DNA of 7,901 nt from Spirochaetaceae bacterium (GCA_028527945.1 JAQQAK010000153.1:1-7901), one strand, 5' to 3'. Shown: positions 1-6,190, numbered from the stretch's first letter. A program made the numbers and translations. The notes: generated by a model not told the origin, from the sequence alone.

Positions 1-2
1 CT

Positions 3-257
3 GTCTGTTCGGACTCTTTGTATATTTTTATAGACACAAGAGGCTCTCTTATTTGCAGAGAAGAAAATGATAGAGTTTTAATTAATGATACATGGAACAT
101 TGATAGTATTTTCAGAACAGGAATAGATTATAAAATTGGTAGAGGAGATATAAGTTTATTCTATTTTTATGAAAGAATAACTGATAATTGGGCCAGCTTG
201 AACCCTGAACCTGAAAATATTTCAGCTATTCAGTTATTGGTAGCATTTAATACTTAA
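3..257 (+). CDS. C-terminal fragment of an unidentified protein, possibly an outer-membrane beta-barrel
   Basis: The reading frame is open from the left edge (codons from base 3) and stops with TAA at 255-257. An internal TTG at 18 is not needed as a start, and no Shine-Dalgarno precedes it, so this is most likely the last 84 codons of a longer gene. The visible residues alternate polar and hydrophobic in several short stretches (LYIFIDTRG, GDISLFYFYERI, ISAIQLLVAF), as in membrane-embedded beta strands with short polar turns, and the protein ends three residues after a strand-like segment. That resembles the end of an outer-membrane barrel, but I recognise no family and the C-terminal residue is not the classical Phe/Trp. 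The gene converges on lacI-type regulator 1 with 5 bp between the stop codons. The interpretation as a barrel is inference only; the frame itself is fairly secure. Confidence 0.6.
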   Translation, partial: VCSDSLYIFIDTRGSLICREENDRVLINDTWNIDSIFRTGIDYKIGRGDISLFYFYERITDNWASLNPEPENISAIQLLVAFNT

Positions 258-262
258 TATTA

Positions 263-1279
263 CTATCTTTTATCAGCAACACTGTCACGTTCTATCAATG
301 CAGGTTGAATATTTACTTTCTTATTAAAACTATCTGATTTACCTTCAATGTATTCAAGAAGAAGTCGTATTGCGGCCTCCCCCATTTTAGTGACAGGAAC
401 ATACATACAAGTAATTTTGGGAGAAAAGTTCTCGCCCATTCCCTTAACATGCTCAACAGACATCAAAGAGACATCATCAGGAACACTTAATCCAAGCTCA
501 TGAAGAACAGTAGTGATTTGCTGAATCATTCCAATATTCTCAACAAAAAACGCTGTGGGTCTATCAGGTTTTGAGAAAACTTCTTTCACCTCATCTATAA
601 AAGAATCATAATTTTTATAATCAAGATAATAAATCGTCAAGTTCTTTGAACCGTCTTTATTCTCCGCATCCCAAACCTTTTGAAGATGCTTATCATTTTG
701 CTGTGATAGAAAAGCTATAGACCTATGACCTTTTGACTTAAAATAAACAAGAACATCATTAAGATATTCAATATACTGGGCATAAACATGAAGACCTCTA
801 TTATATTCATGAATATTTCCTATATAAACAAGAGGCCGCTCTACTTCCAGAACTTTTTCTAAATCTTCAGTGTCGGCAGGCATGTATCCCACAATTAAAC
901 CGTCTATTCTTTTTTGATCAAGAAAATTGCGGACAAGACCTTCAAGATTATGTTCCTCATTTATAACCATCAGAAAATAGCCTTTTTGTCTTAATATAGA
1001 ATTAACGCCTCTAAAAAGTTCTGTAAAAAAGAAAGAAGAGATTTGAATAATATTTTTATCTTCTATGTTAGGGAGATCCATTACAAGCCCTATTGTTTTA
1101 CTTTTACTTTGGGCAAAACCTCTTGCAAGAGCATTTGGAGAATATTGAAGCTTCTCCATTGCAAGCCTTACCTTGGCTTCACTTTTGGGACTAACATTTC
1201 CTATATTATTAATAACTCTTGATACAGTCGCAGTTGAGACTCCAGCAAGCTTTGCTACATCGTATATTGTTTTCTCCAT
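263..1279 (-). CDS. LacI-family transcriptional regulator 1
   Basis: A 338-residue DNA-binding repressor of normal length for the LacI/GalR family. Residues 4-23 form the helix-turn-helix (TIYDVAKLAGVSTATVSRVI). Residues 46-56 form the hinge (YSPNALARGFA), and the periplasmic-binding-protein-like effector domain starts near TKTIGLV-type residues 62-67 (KTIGLV) and runs to the end, closing with ALIERDSV. The ATG is supported by AGGGG on the minus strand just upstream and by the usual family N-terminus. It is a paralogue of regulator 2: residues 11-22 are identical and most of the DNA-binding domain matches. It lies last in the sulfatase-symporter locus, separated from the symporter gene by a hairpin terminator, so it may depend on readthrough or on a weak promoter in the short AT-rich gap; no LacI-type operator is visible before it. 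Phe55 replaces the Leu normally found in the hinge. The effector is unknown; a sulfated or desulfated sugar is inferred from context. Confidence 0.95.
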   Translation of the reverse strand: MEKTIYDVAKLAGVSTATVSRVINNIGNVSPKSEAKVRLAMEKLQYSPNALARGFAQSKSKTIGLVMDLPNIEDKNIIQISSFFFTELFRGVNSILRQKGYFLMVINEEHNLEGLVRNFLDQKRIDGLIVGYMPADTEDLEKVLEVERPLVYIGNIHEYNRGLHVYAQYIEYLNDVLVYFKSKGHRSIAFLSQQNDKHLQKVWDAENKDGSKNLTIYYLDYKNYDSFIDEVKEVFSKPDRPTAFFVENIGMIQQITTVLHELGLSVPDDVSLMSVEHVKGMGENFSPKITCMYVPVTKMGEAAIRLLLEYIEGKSDSFNKKVNIQPALIERDSVADKR

Positions 1280-1306
1280 AAACCCCTAAACGTAAAATTA
1301 TTATTT

Positions 1307-1348
1307 TTAAAAAGAAAAGGCAATGCCTGTATAAAGCAAGCATTGCCT
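1307..1348 (-). terminator. Intrinsic terminator after the symporter gene
   Basis: A perfect 9-bp inverted repeat, AGGCAATGC (1318-1326) and GCATTGCCT (1340-1348), encloses a 13-nt loop. On the minus-strand transcript it is followed at once by a U-rich run (TTTCTTTTT, 1317-1309). It sits 21 bp past the symporter stop and before regulator 1, so it should reduce, and perhaps tune, expression of that regulator from the upstream genes. Confidence 0.85.
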
Positions 1349-1369
1349 AAAGGAAAATGAGAATTATAT

Positions 1370-2734
1370 TTAGGCTCTCGCCTTATTGTCTGCTATCATT
1401 TTTTCATAAAAATCTTTCGTTATCGGATAGAATGACATTGAAATCAGGGAACATATATAACCTAAGGCAGGAAAAAAAGCCTTAACACCAGCAATAGCAT
1501 TTAACACCTCCGGAGTCTGTTCCTGTCCGGCGACATAGCCAACACAGGCAAGAATTACACCTGCAAGCATACCTCCAATTGCCATACCAAGCTTATTAAT
1601 AAAAGTAAGCTGAGAAGATACAGTTCCAGCACCTCTTTTTCCTGTAATCCACTCACCATAATCAACACAATCAGCAAGCATAGCCCAGCCAACAACACCT
1701 GTAAAAGGGCCAAGTCCAGCATAGACAATTGCCTGGGCAATAATCAAATTAATTGATGTAAAAGGTATGAAAAAAAGAACAGAAGAAACAACCATAAGAG
1801 TAGCACTTGCTGTCATAAAGATAACCTTTTTGCCGAATTTCTTTGATAAAAATGGAATTGTAAATGAAACAGCGATTCCAATAAGAAGTCCGACTCCTGA
1901 GGTTAAAGGGATTAGATCCGGACGGCCTACAGCGTATTTAAAATAGTACATATTTACAGCATTTGCACTTGCGTAAGCGATCATATCTGTTCCAAAAGCA
2001 ATCATCAGCATGAGGACATCTTTATTTTTATAGATAAGTTGAAACTGTTCTTTAAGACTTATTTTTTCATCACTTCCGTTTACGGCATTCTTTTTATAAA
2101 CCTCGGGAGTATCATGTTTCTTGGCTCCCCAGGCACAAATATAAAATGACAATGTAATTAAAACAGCACAGATAAAAGCATACAACTGCCATGCTCTTGC
2201 ATCACCACCTAATGCTGTTGTTATTGGAATAGCACCAACCATAACAACAGCAAACCCAACCTGCCCAAGAAGTTGCTTTGCTGTTGCGATGACTGTTCTC
2301 TGATCAGAATCTTCTGATAAAACAGGAGTCAATGAGTGGTAAGGTATATTAACAACTGTTGAAACTAATGAATAAAGTATATATGTGACATATACATAAA
2401 CAAGCTTTGCACCAGCACTAAAATTAGGAGAAGAAAAGAGAAGAACTACTAGAAAACCAAGAATCGGAGCACCAACGATAACCCAGGGTCTGTATTTTCC
2501 CATTTTAGAATTGCTTCTATCAGCAATCATGCCCATTACAGGATCTGTAACAGCATCAATAAATCTTGAAACAAGAAAAAGCCCGCCAACTGCGGCCGCG
2601 TTTATACCCAAAAAATCAGTATAAAAAAACATTAAATACATCATAACAAGCATAAATGCTATATTTGATCCTATTCCTCCAAAACCATACCTGAAGACCT
2701 CGCTGAATTTTGCCCTTCTAACAGTATTATCCAT
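1370..2734 (-). CDS. GPH-family (MelB-type) sugar:cation symporter
   Basis: An inner-membrane transporter of 454 residues, normal for the glycoside-pentoside-hexuronide family, with about twelve hydrophobic segments. Numbering from the chosen Met (MDNTVRR), residues 57-84 carry the family signature: R57, D60, D64-P65, G68, D72-R73, G79-K80 and RPW 82-84. D60 and D64 correspond to MelB Asp55 and Asp59, which bind the coupling cation, so Na+ or H+ symport is expected. A second signature, IPYHSLTPVLSEDSDQRT, follows after the fourth segment, and no C-terminal EIIA-like domain is present. I chose the ATG at 2734 over an in-frame TTG at 2761 because AGGAG lies 5 nt before it. It follows the sulfatase gene after a 162-bp structured gap, suggesting it imports the sulfatase substrate. 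Substrate specificity cannot be read from sequence. Confidence 0.93.
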   Translation of the reverse strand: MDNTVRRAKFSEVFRYGFGGIGSNIAFMLVMMYLMFFYTDFLGINAAAVGGLFLVSRFIDAVTDPVMGMIADRSNSKMGKYRPWVIVGAPILGFLVVLLFSSPNFSAGAKLVYVYVTYILYSLVSTVVNIPYHSLTPVLSEDSDQRTVIATAKQLLGQVGFAVVMVGAIPITTALGGDARAWQLYAFICAVLITLSFYICAWGAKKHDTPEVYKKNAVNGSDEKISLKEQFQLIYKNKDVLMLMIAFGTDMIAYASANAVNMYYFKYAVGRPDLIPLTSGVGLLIGIAVSFTIPFLSKKFGKKVIFMTASATLMVVSSVLFFIPFTSINLIIAQAIVYAGLGPFTGVVGWAMLADCVDYGEWITGKRGAGTVSSQLTFINKLGMAIGGMLAGVILACVGYVAGQEQTPEVLNAIAGVKAFFPALGYICSLISMSFYPITKDFYEKMIADNKARA

Positions 2735-2736
2735 AA

Positions 2737-2744
2737 CCTCTCCT
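2737..2744 (-). promoter_or_regulatory. Ribosome-binding site deciding the symporter start
   Basis: On the minus strand this reads AGGAGAGG, with the AGGAG core ending 5 nt before the ATG at 2734-2732. This places the start nine codons inside the longest open frame, which otherwise begins at a TTG without a comparable site. Confidence 0.85.
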
Positions 2745-2762
2745 ATAATAATCCTGCACAAA

Positions 2763-2863
2763 TGCAGTTTAAAGAGGAGGGATTTACAATAAACATGTAA
2801 ATTCCCTAAATGATAAAGAGGCTCAAACCCTTTTTTATCATTCCTCTTTTATACAAACCTGCA
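2763..2863 (-). promoter_or_regulatory. Candidate structured RNA: three-way junction between sulfatase and symporter genes
   Basis: This 101-nt stretch can fold almost completely. P0 pairs TGCAGTTT (2763-2770) with 2855-2863 (one bulged base). P1 pairs AAAGAGG (2771-2777) with CCTCTTT (2843-2849). Inside P1 are two arms: P3, 2779-2787 with 2797-2806 (9 bp, one bulged T, 9-nt loop), and P2, AATGATAAA (2809-2817) with TTTATCATT (2834-2842), with a 16-nt loop. Junction linkers are only 1, 2 and 0 nt. In the minus-strand transcript it begins 33 nt after the sulfatase stop and ends 28 nt before the symporter ATG. No U-run follows, so it is not a simple terminator. A role as an RNA processing, stability or translation-control element is inference; a transposable-element remnant with terminal inverted repeats is the alternative. 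Confidence 0.5.
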
Positions 2864-2896
2864 GTCAAAACGTATGTCAGCAAGAATCCATGAAAA

Positions 2897-4690
2897 CTAA
2901 GCTGTTCGACCTGCTATTTCCATAAAATATAAAGCCATTGCACGTTGCTCTTCCGGCATTGGCACTTGTTCAGCAAAGCCTTTAATATGTTCTTTCTTTA
3001 TGATTTTATCAGTAGAAGAGGAAACAGATAAGTAATCAATAAAACCTTCAAGAAGAACCTGTCTTTGTGCTTCAGGAGTAATATTAAGAAGAGCCATAAG
3101 CTGATTAAAAACACCAGACTGATAACCAAATCCATCAAGCTCCGCGATATATTCAGAAGCCTTCGAGGCATCTCGTTGAGCAGCTAACATTTCCAAAGAG
3201 AAATTACCATCCTTCTGAATTCCCATACGTTCATATTGTTCAGATGGAGCATCATTAAGCTTCATCATACGAGCTATTTCGCAAGTTAACCTGACCTCGA
3301 CCTCTGGAGCATCTATCTCGACAAGCTGTTTTGGATCATCTTTTAAATCAAACAATTTAGATCCATATTGTACCGGATTTATAAAGCCAGGAATGGCATT
3401 AATCTTCATGGTTCTGCAACCCTTTGTAAAATCAAAAGGTTCTACCAGCTTAACATCCTGTAGCTCTGAAGTCTTAAACATGCTTCTCATATGTGTTGGC
3501 ATTAGAGTGTATTCATACAGCGGCGTATTGTCTTTTCTCGCGGGGCCCTTCATATATAAATAGCGACCATCAGTAATATTGATATGCGAGCCATGATAAC
3601 CAAACATTGCAAACTTACGGACTGGAGAATCTTCCGCAATAACATTTTTAAGAGCTTTTCCTTCCATTGATGAAGGTATTTCAACATTAAAAAAATCAAG
3701 TAATGTTGGGGCAAGGTCTATTGCCTGTACAAGTGAAGAGCGGAGTTCATCTTTAAAGCCAAACCTTGGATCCCAAATAAAAAGCGGAGTGTGTGCTATC
3801 TCGTTGTATGTGGGCATTATAGATTTTGCCCACCAACCATGCTCACCAAGAAGATAGCCATGATCAGTATTTACAATCAGCATTGTATCTTCCCACATAT
3901 TATATTCATCCATCTTGTCAAGAACCTTTCCAAGATAGTAATCACACATACTTAAAAGAGCAGCATAACGCTTTTTACCATGACAAACTACAGCCTCATC
4001 TTCAAAAACAGGGGCATATGGCGGCCAGTCAAAATCAGCTTGATCATAATCTTCATCAGGATACATTTCTCTAAATTCATCTGATGAAAAAAATGGTTCA
4101 TGAGGATCAAACGTCTCAATCTGTAAAAACCATTTATCCTCGTCTTTATTTTCTTCAATGAACTCAATTCCATTTTTAAACGTGATACCCTGAGAGCAGT
4201 TTTCACCTTGCATATATCTACGGTTGATTTGATCTTGCCTGACCATTCCACTCATAAAGTGCTTCAAGGGATTATCAAAAGGAGAATCCGGGATGTTAAC
4301 ATTTCCAACAACACCTTTCCAGGGATCCCCCTCTTGACCGCGGCTGATTTCCCAGGAACTATATCGAGTATGATAGGTACAGCCACCATCCTCCCAATAA
4401 TGCTGATGGTCTGATACAAGGTGAGTATAAACACCATTATTTTTTAATATTTCAGGCATTGAATCATCAAAAGGTTCAACAGGCCCCCAACTTCTGTGCA
4501 AAAAATTATAGCGTCCGGTATGAAGCTCTCTTCTGGCAGGCATACAAGGAAGACTACCCGCATAACTATTCTCAAATGTAAGCGATTTCATGCCAAGCCT
4601 TAAAAAATTTGGAGCTTTTATCCAATCACATCCATAATTAGGTAACATATGCCTGTTTAAAGAGTCAAACATTACCATAATTGCTTTCAT
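2897..4690 (-). CDS. Cys-type (type I) sulfatase, cytoplasmic
   Basis: A 597-residue member of the sulfatase/alkaline-phosphatase superfamily that hydrolyses sulfate esters. The active-site signature C-x-P-x-R is at residues 49-53 (CMPAR), followed by TGR at 58-60; Cys49 would be oxidised to formylglycine. Likely Ca-binding and catalytic residues are D9, D276-H277-G278 (VNTDHG), and the conserved D195-P196-H197 and K289. D9 is followed by Ser where many family members have a second Asp. The protein starts directly with the first core strand (MKAIMVMFDS) and has no signal peptide, so it should act in the cytoplasm; no maturase (anSME or FGE) lies in the window. About 100 residues after the catalytic core form an unassigned C-terminal extension. 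AGGAG precedes the ATG by 7 nt. It is driven by its own promoter with a LacI-type operator and is followed by the symporter gene. The substrate is unknown. Confidence 0.95.
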   Translation of the reverse strand: MKAIMVMFDSLNRHMLPNYGCDWIKAPNFLRLGMKSLTFENSYAGSLPCMPARRELHTGRYNFLHRSWGPVEPFDDSMPEILKNNGVYTHLVSDHQHYWEDGGCTYHTRYSSWEISRGQEGDPWKGVVGNVNIPDSPFDNPLKHFMSGMVRQDQINRRYMQGENCSQGITFKNGIEFIEENKDEDKWFLQIETFDPHEPFFSSDEFREMYPDEDYDQADFDWPPYAPVFEDEAVVCHGKKRYAALLSMCDYYLGKVLDKMDEYNMWEDTMLIVNTDHGYLLGEHGWWAKSIMPTYNEIAHTPLFIWDPRFGFKDELRSSLVQAIDLAPTLLDFFNVEIPSSMEGKALKNVIAEDSPVRKFAMFGYHGSHINITDGRYLYMKGPARKDNTPLYEYTLMPTHMRSMFKTSELQDVKLVEPFDFTKGCRTMKINAIPGFINPVQYGSKLFDLKDDPKQLVEIDAPEVEVRLTCEIARMMKLNDAPSEQYERMGIQKDGNFSLEMLAAQRDASKASEYIAELDGFGYQSGVFNQLMALLNITPEAQRQVLLEGFIDYLSVSSSTDKIIKKEHIKGFAEQVPMPEEQRAMALYFMEIAGRTA

Positions 4691-4706
4691 ACTTTACTCC
4701 TTTAAA

Positions 4707-4720
4707 TGCAACCGTTTACA
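4707..4720. promoter_or_regulatory. LacI-type operator upstream of the sulfatase gene
   Basis: TGCAACCGTTTACA fits the palindromic LacI/GalR-family pattern TGNAANCGNTTNCA at every fixed position, with the central CG at 4713-4714. It overlaps the last base of the -10 hexamer and covers the expected start point (around 4713), so binding would block transcription of the sulfatase gene. One or both neighbouring LacI paralogues are the likely ligands. Confidence 0.8.
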
Positions 4721-4747
4721 TTTTATCATACATTATAGTGATGTCAA
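4720..4747 (-). promoter_or_regulatory. Sigma-70-type promoter of the sulfatase(-symporter) transcript
   Basis: On the minus strand: -35 TTGACA (4747-4742, perfect), 16-bp spacer, -10 TAAAAT (4725-4720, five of six consensus). The predicted start lies inside the operator, about 20 nt before the sulfatase ATG, leaving a short leader with the AGGAG site. Confidence 0.8.
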
Positions 4748-4762
4748 ATATTTTTATATAAT

Positions 4763-4797
4763 CAACCACTCCGGAGCAGAGCTCCGAAGTATGGTTG
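4763..4797 (-). repeat. REP-like hairpin copy B
   Basis: CGGAGC (4772-4777) and GCTCCG (4781-4786) flank a 3-nt loop. In minus-strand RNA the stem extends to 9 bp with a G-U pair, and an outer CAACCA/TGGTTG pair (4763-4768, 4792-4797) closes it after a 2-nt bulge. The core 4769-4793 aligns without gaps to 4869-4893 (copy A), same orientation, exactly 100 bp away. Confidence 0.6.
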
Positions 4798-4820
4798 GTT
4801 CTGCAAGGAATGGGTTTAGA

Positions 4821-4904
4821 CGGTCAGGTTTTATACCCAACACAAAAATACTCTTTCCAAATAGAAGATTCCGCAGTAGAACTGCAGGGTATTAAACCTT
4901 CCCG
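4821..4904. repeat. 18-bp inverted repeat pair (4821-4838 and 4887-4904)
   Basis: Plus-strand 4887-4904 (GGGTATTAAACCTTCCCG) and the reverse complement of 4821-4838 (GGGTATAAAACCTGACCG) agree at 15 of 18 positions. The arms are 48 bp apart and enclose most of hairpin A. The arrangement resembles paired REP/BIME units or the ends of a small mobile remnant; no transposase frame lies between them. Confidence 0.55.
4869..4893 (-). repeat. REP-like hairpin copy A
   Basis: In minus-strand RNA, a 7-bp stem with one U-G pair (CTGCAGT with ACTGCGG, 4888-4882 and 4877-4871) closes a 3-nt TCT-type loop. Compared with copy B, two base pairs differ on both sides in a compensating way (C-G to G-C, T-A to C-G), and two others keep pairing through G-U. 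Confidence 0.6.
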
Positions 4905-4941
4905 GCGAATAAAATTATTCATTCACTTATAATGAAACAAC

Positions 4942-4970
4942 TTTGGCAGAGAATTACCTTCTCCGCCAAA
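4942..4970 (-). terminator. 3' hairpin of regulator 2, possible terminator
   Basis: Fourteen nt after the regulator 2 stop, the minus-strand RNA pairs TTTGGCGGAGAA with TTCTCTGCCAAA, 12 bp continuous with one G-U pair around a 5-nt loop. On the plus strand the same position is an A-C mismatch, so the structure favours minus-strand RNA. The U-run after it is poor (AAAGTTGTTTC overall), so it could be a weak terminator or a 3'-end stabiliser. Confidence 0.5.
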
Positions 4971-4984
4971 AAATATAAAATTAT

Positions 4985-6010
4985 CTATGTATTCAAATCT
5001 ATAACACTATCACGTTCTATCAATACAGGCTCTACTTCTACCAGCTTATTATAGCCCTTTGTTTTTCCTTCCAGATAATTCAGCAGAATGGTTACAGCCT
5101 GAACACCCATATCATACACAGGAACATAAACATTGGTAATTTTTGGAAAAAAACTTTCTCCAGCGCCTTTTGTATATTCAAGCGAGACAATTGAAACATC
5201 TTCTGGAACACGTAACCCCATTTCGCTGAAAATACTTATTGATAACTGAACGGCTTTTAAATCCTGAACAAAAAAAGCAGTAGGTCGATCTACACGTAAA
5301 AAAAGAGACTTAACATCCTCAATAATCTTTTCCATATTCGAATATTTTAAAAAAGATAAGTCAAGATCATTAAGCCCAGGCTTACCAGAACTCTTCCAAT
5401 CTTCTACAAAAAAATCTTCATCTCTTGCAGTCACTAAAGCGATACGTTTATGTCCCTTATTTTTAAGGAACATAACAATATCATAAAAATATTCTGTATA
5501 TCTGGAATAGACATGAAGACCTCTATTGTATCCTTTTATGTTTCCAACATAAACAAGAGGACGTTCTTTTGCTATAACCTCTTTTAACGATGAAATATTA
5601 AAAGGGGTAAACGTAAAAATCATTCCATCTAACCTACGTTTATCCAAGAAACTCTTTACCACTTTCTGAAGATCTTTTTCCTCATTAATTATCATGAGAT
5701 AATAATCTTTCTTTCGGATTATTGAGTTTACTCCTCTGAACATTTCAATAAAAAAGTCAGACATCGTTTGAACAGTACTTTCAGGGAAGGGAGAATCTTG
5801 AGCAAAATTCATGACAAGACCAATAGTTCGGCTCTTATTACTTGCAAACCCCTGTGCTAAAGCACTCGGCGTATAGTTTAATTTATCCATGGCCTCAATA
5901 ACCTTAGCTTCGGTACTTGGACTGACAGCTTCGGTCTTATTCATGACCCTTGAAACTGTCGCAGTTGAAACTCCAGCGAGGCGCGCAACATCATATATTG
6001 TATTTTCCAT
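4985..6010 (-). CDS. LacI-family transcriptional regulator 2
   Basis: A 341-residue LacI/GalR-family repressor and paralogue of regulator 1. The helix-turn-helix spans residues 4-23 (TIYDVARLAGVSTATVSRVM), the hinge is around 46-56 (YTPSALAQGFA), and the effector-binding domain runs from about residue 63 to the closing VLIERDSV. As in regulator 1, Phe55 stands where the family usually has the groove-inserting Leu. The two proteins share segments throughout (EMFRGVNSI versus ELFRGVNSI, NRGLHVYSRY versus NRGLHVYAQY), so they probably sense related ligands. The ATG is set by homology at the N-terminus; no Shine-Dalgarno is visible before it, only AT-rich sequence. It has its own candidate promoter and is first in the locus. 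The sulfatase operator lies 265 bp beyond its stop codon, making it a likely regulator of the sulfatase promoter. Confidence 0.95.
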   Translation of the reverse strand: MENTIYDVARLAGVSTATVSRVMNKTEAVSPSTEAKVIEAMDKLNYTPSALAQGFASNKSRTIGLVMNFAQDSPFPESTVQTMSDFFIEMFRGVNSIIRKKDYYLMIINEEKDLQKVVKSFLDKRRLDGMIFTFTPFNISSLKEVIAKERPLVYVGNIKGYNRGLHVYSRYTEYFYDIVMFLKNKGHKRIALVTARDEDFFVEDWKSSGKPGLNDLDLSFLKYSNMEKIIEDVKSLFLRVDRPTAFFVQDLKAVQLSISIFSEMGLRVPEDVSIVSLEYTKGAGESFFPKITNVYVPVYDMGVQAVTILLNYLEGKTKGYNKLVEVEPVLIERDSVIDLNT

Positions 6011-6071
6011 ATTATTTTATAGTAAAAGTAGTATTTTTATATAAAAAAAGCAATAACTCACAAAATCTGCA

Positions 6072-6099
6072 ATTACACTGAAAAAATATAAGGTGTCAG
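6072..6099 (-). promoter_or_regulatory. Candidate promoter of regulator 2
   Basis: On the minus strand: CTGACA (6099-6094, five of six), 16-bp spacer, TGTAAT (6077-6072, five of six). The start would fall near 6065, giving a leader of about 55 nt. No LacI-type operator overlaps it. Confidence 0.5.
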
Positions 6100-6190
6100 A
6101 TATTTAATCAGAAAATCAAAACCTTTGCATCAAACTCAAAAAAAAGCTTTAGCAGACGCTTATTCTATCCTGCGAAAAAAATATAGCTGT

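Noticed and set aside
1555..1740. 61-codon minus-strand frame inside the symporter gene
   Set aside because: Leu-rich out-of-frame shadow of transmembrane coding sequence.
2761..2761. TTG at 2761 as the symporter start
   Set aside because: It lacks a suitably placed ribosome-binding site, whereas the ATG at 2734 has AGGAG at 5 nt and a normal family N-terminus.
2848..2868. Possible symporter promoter: TTGACT (2868-2863) and TATAAA (2853-2848) on the minus strand
   Set aside because: The spacer is only 9 bp, too short for sigma-70, and the bases are better explained by the folded element.
2863..2878. Second LacI-type operator around the CG in TCAAAACGTATGTC
   Set aside because: The half-sites are not symmetric and do not fit TGNAANCGNTTNCA.
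3826..4414. Open frames on the plus strand (3826-4074, 4208-4414) and in another minus frame (3988-4251)
   Set aside because: They lie wholly inside the sulfatase gene, have His/Gln- or Leu-rich compositions typical of shadow frames, and lack ribosome-binding sites.
6140..6165. AAGC/GCTT hairpin in the regulator 2 - tetR gap
   Set aside because: A 4-bp stem without a U-run is within chance expectation for this composition.
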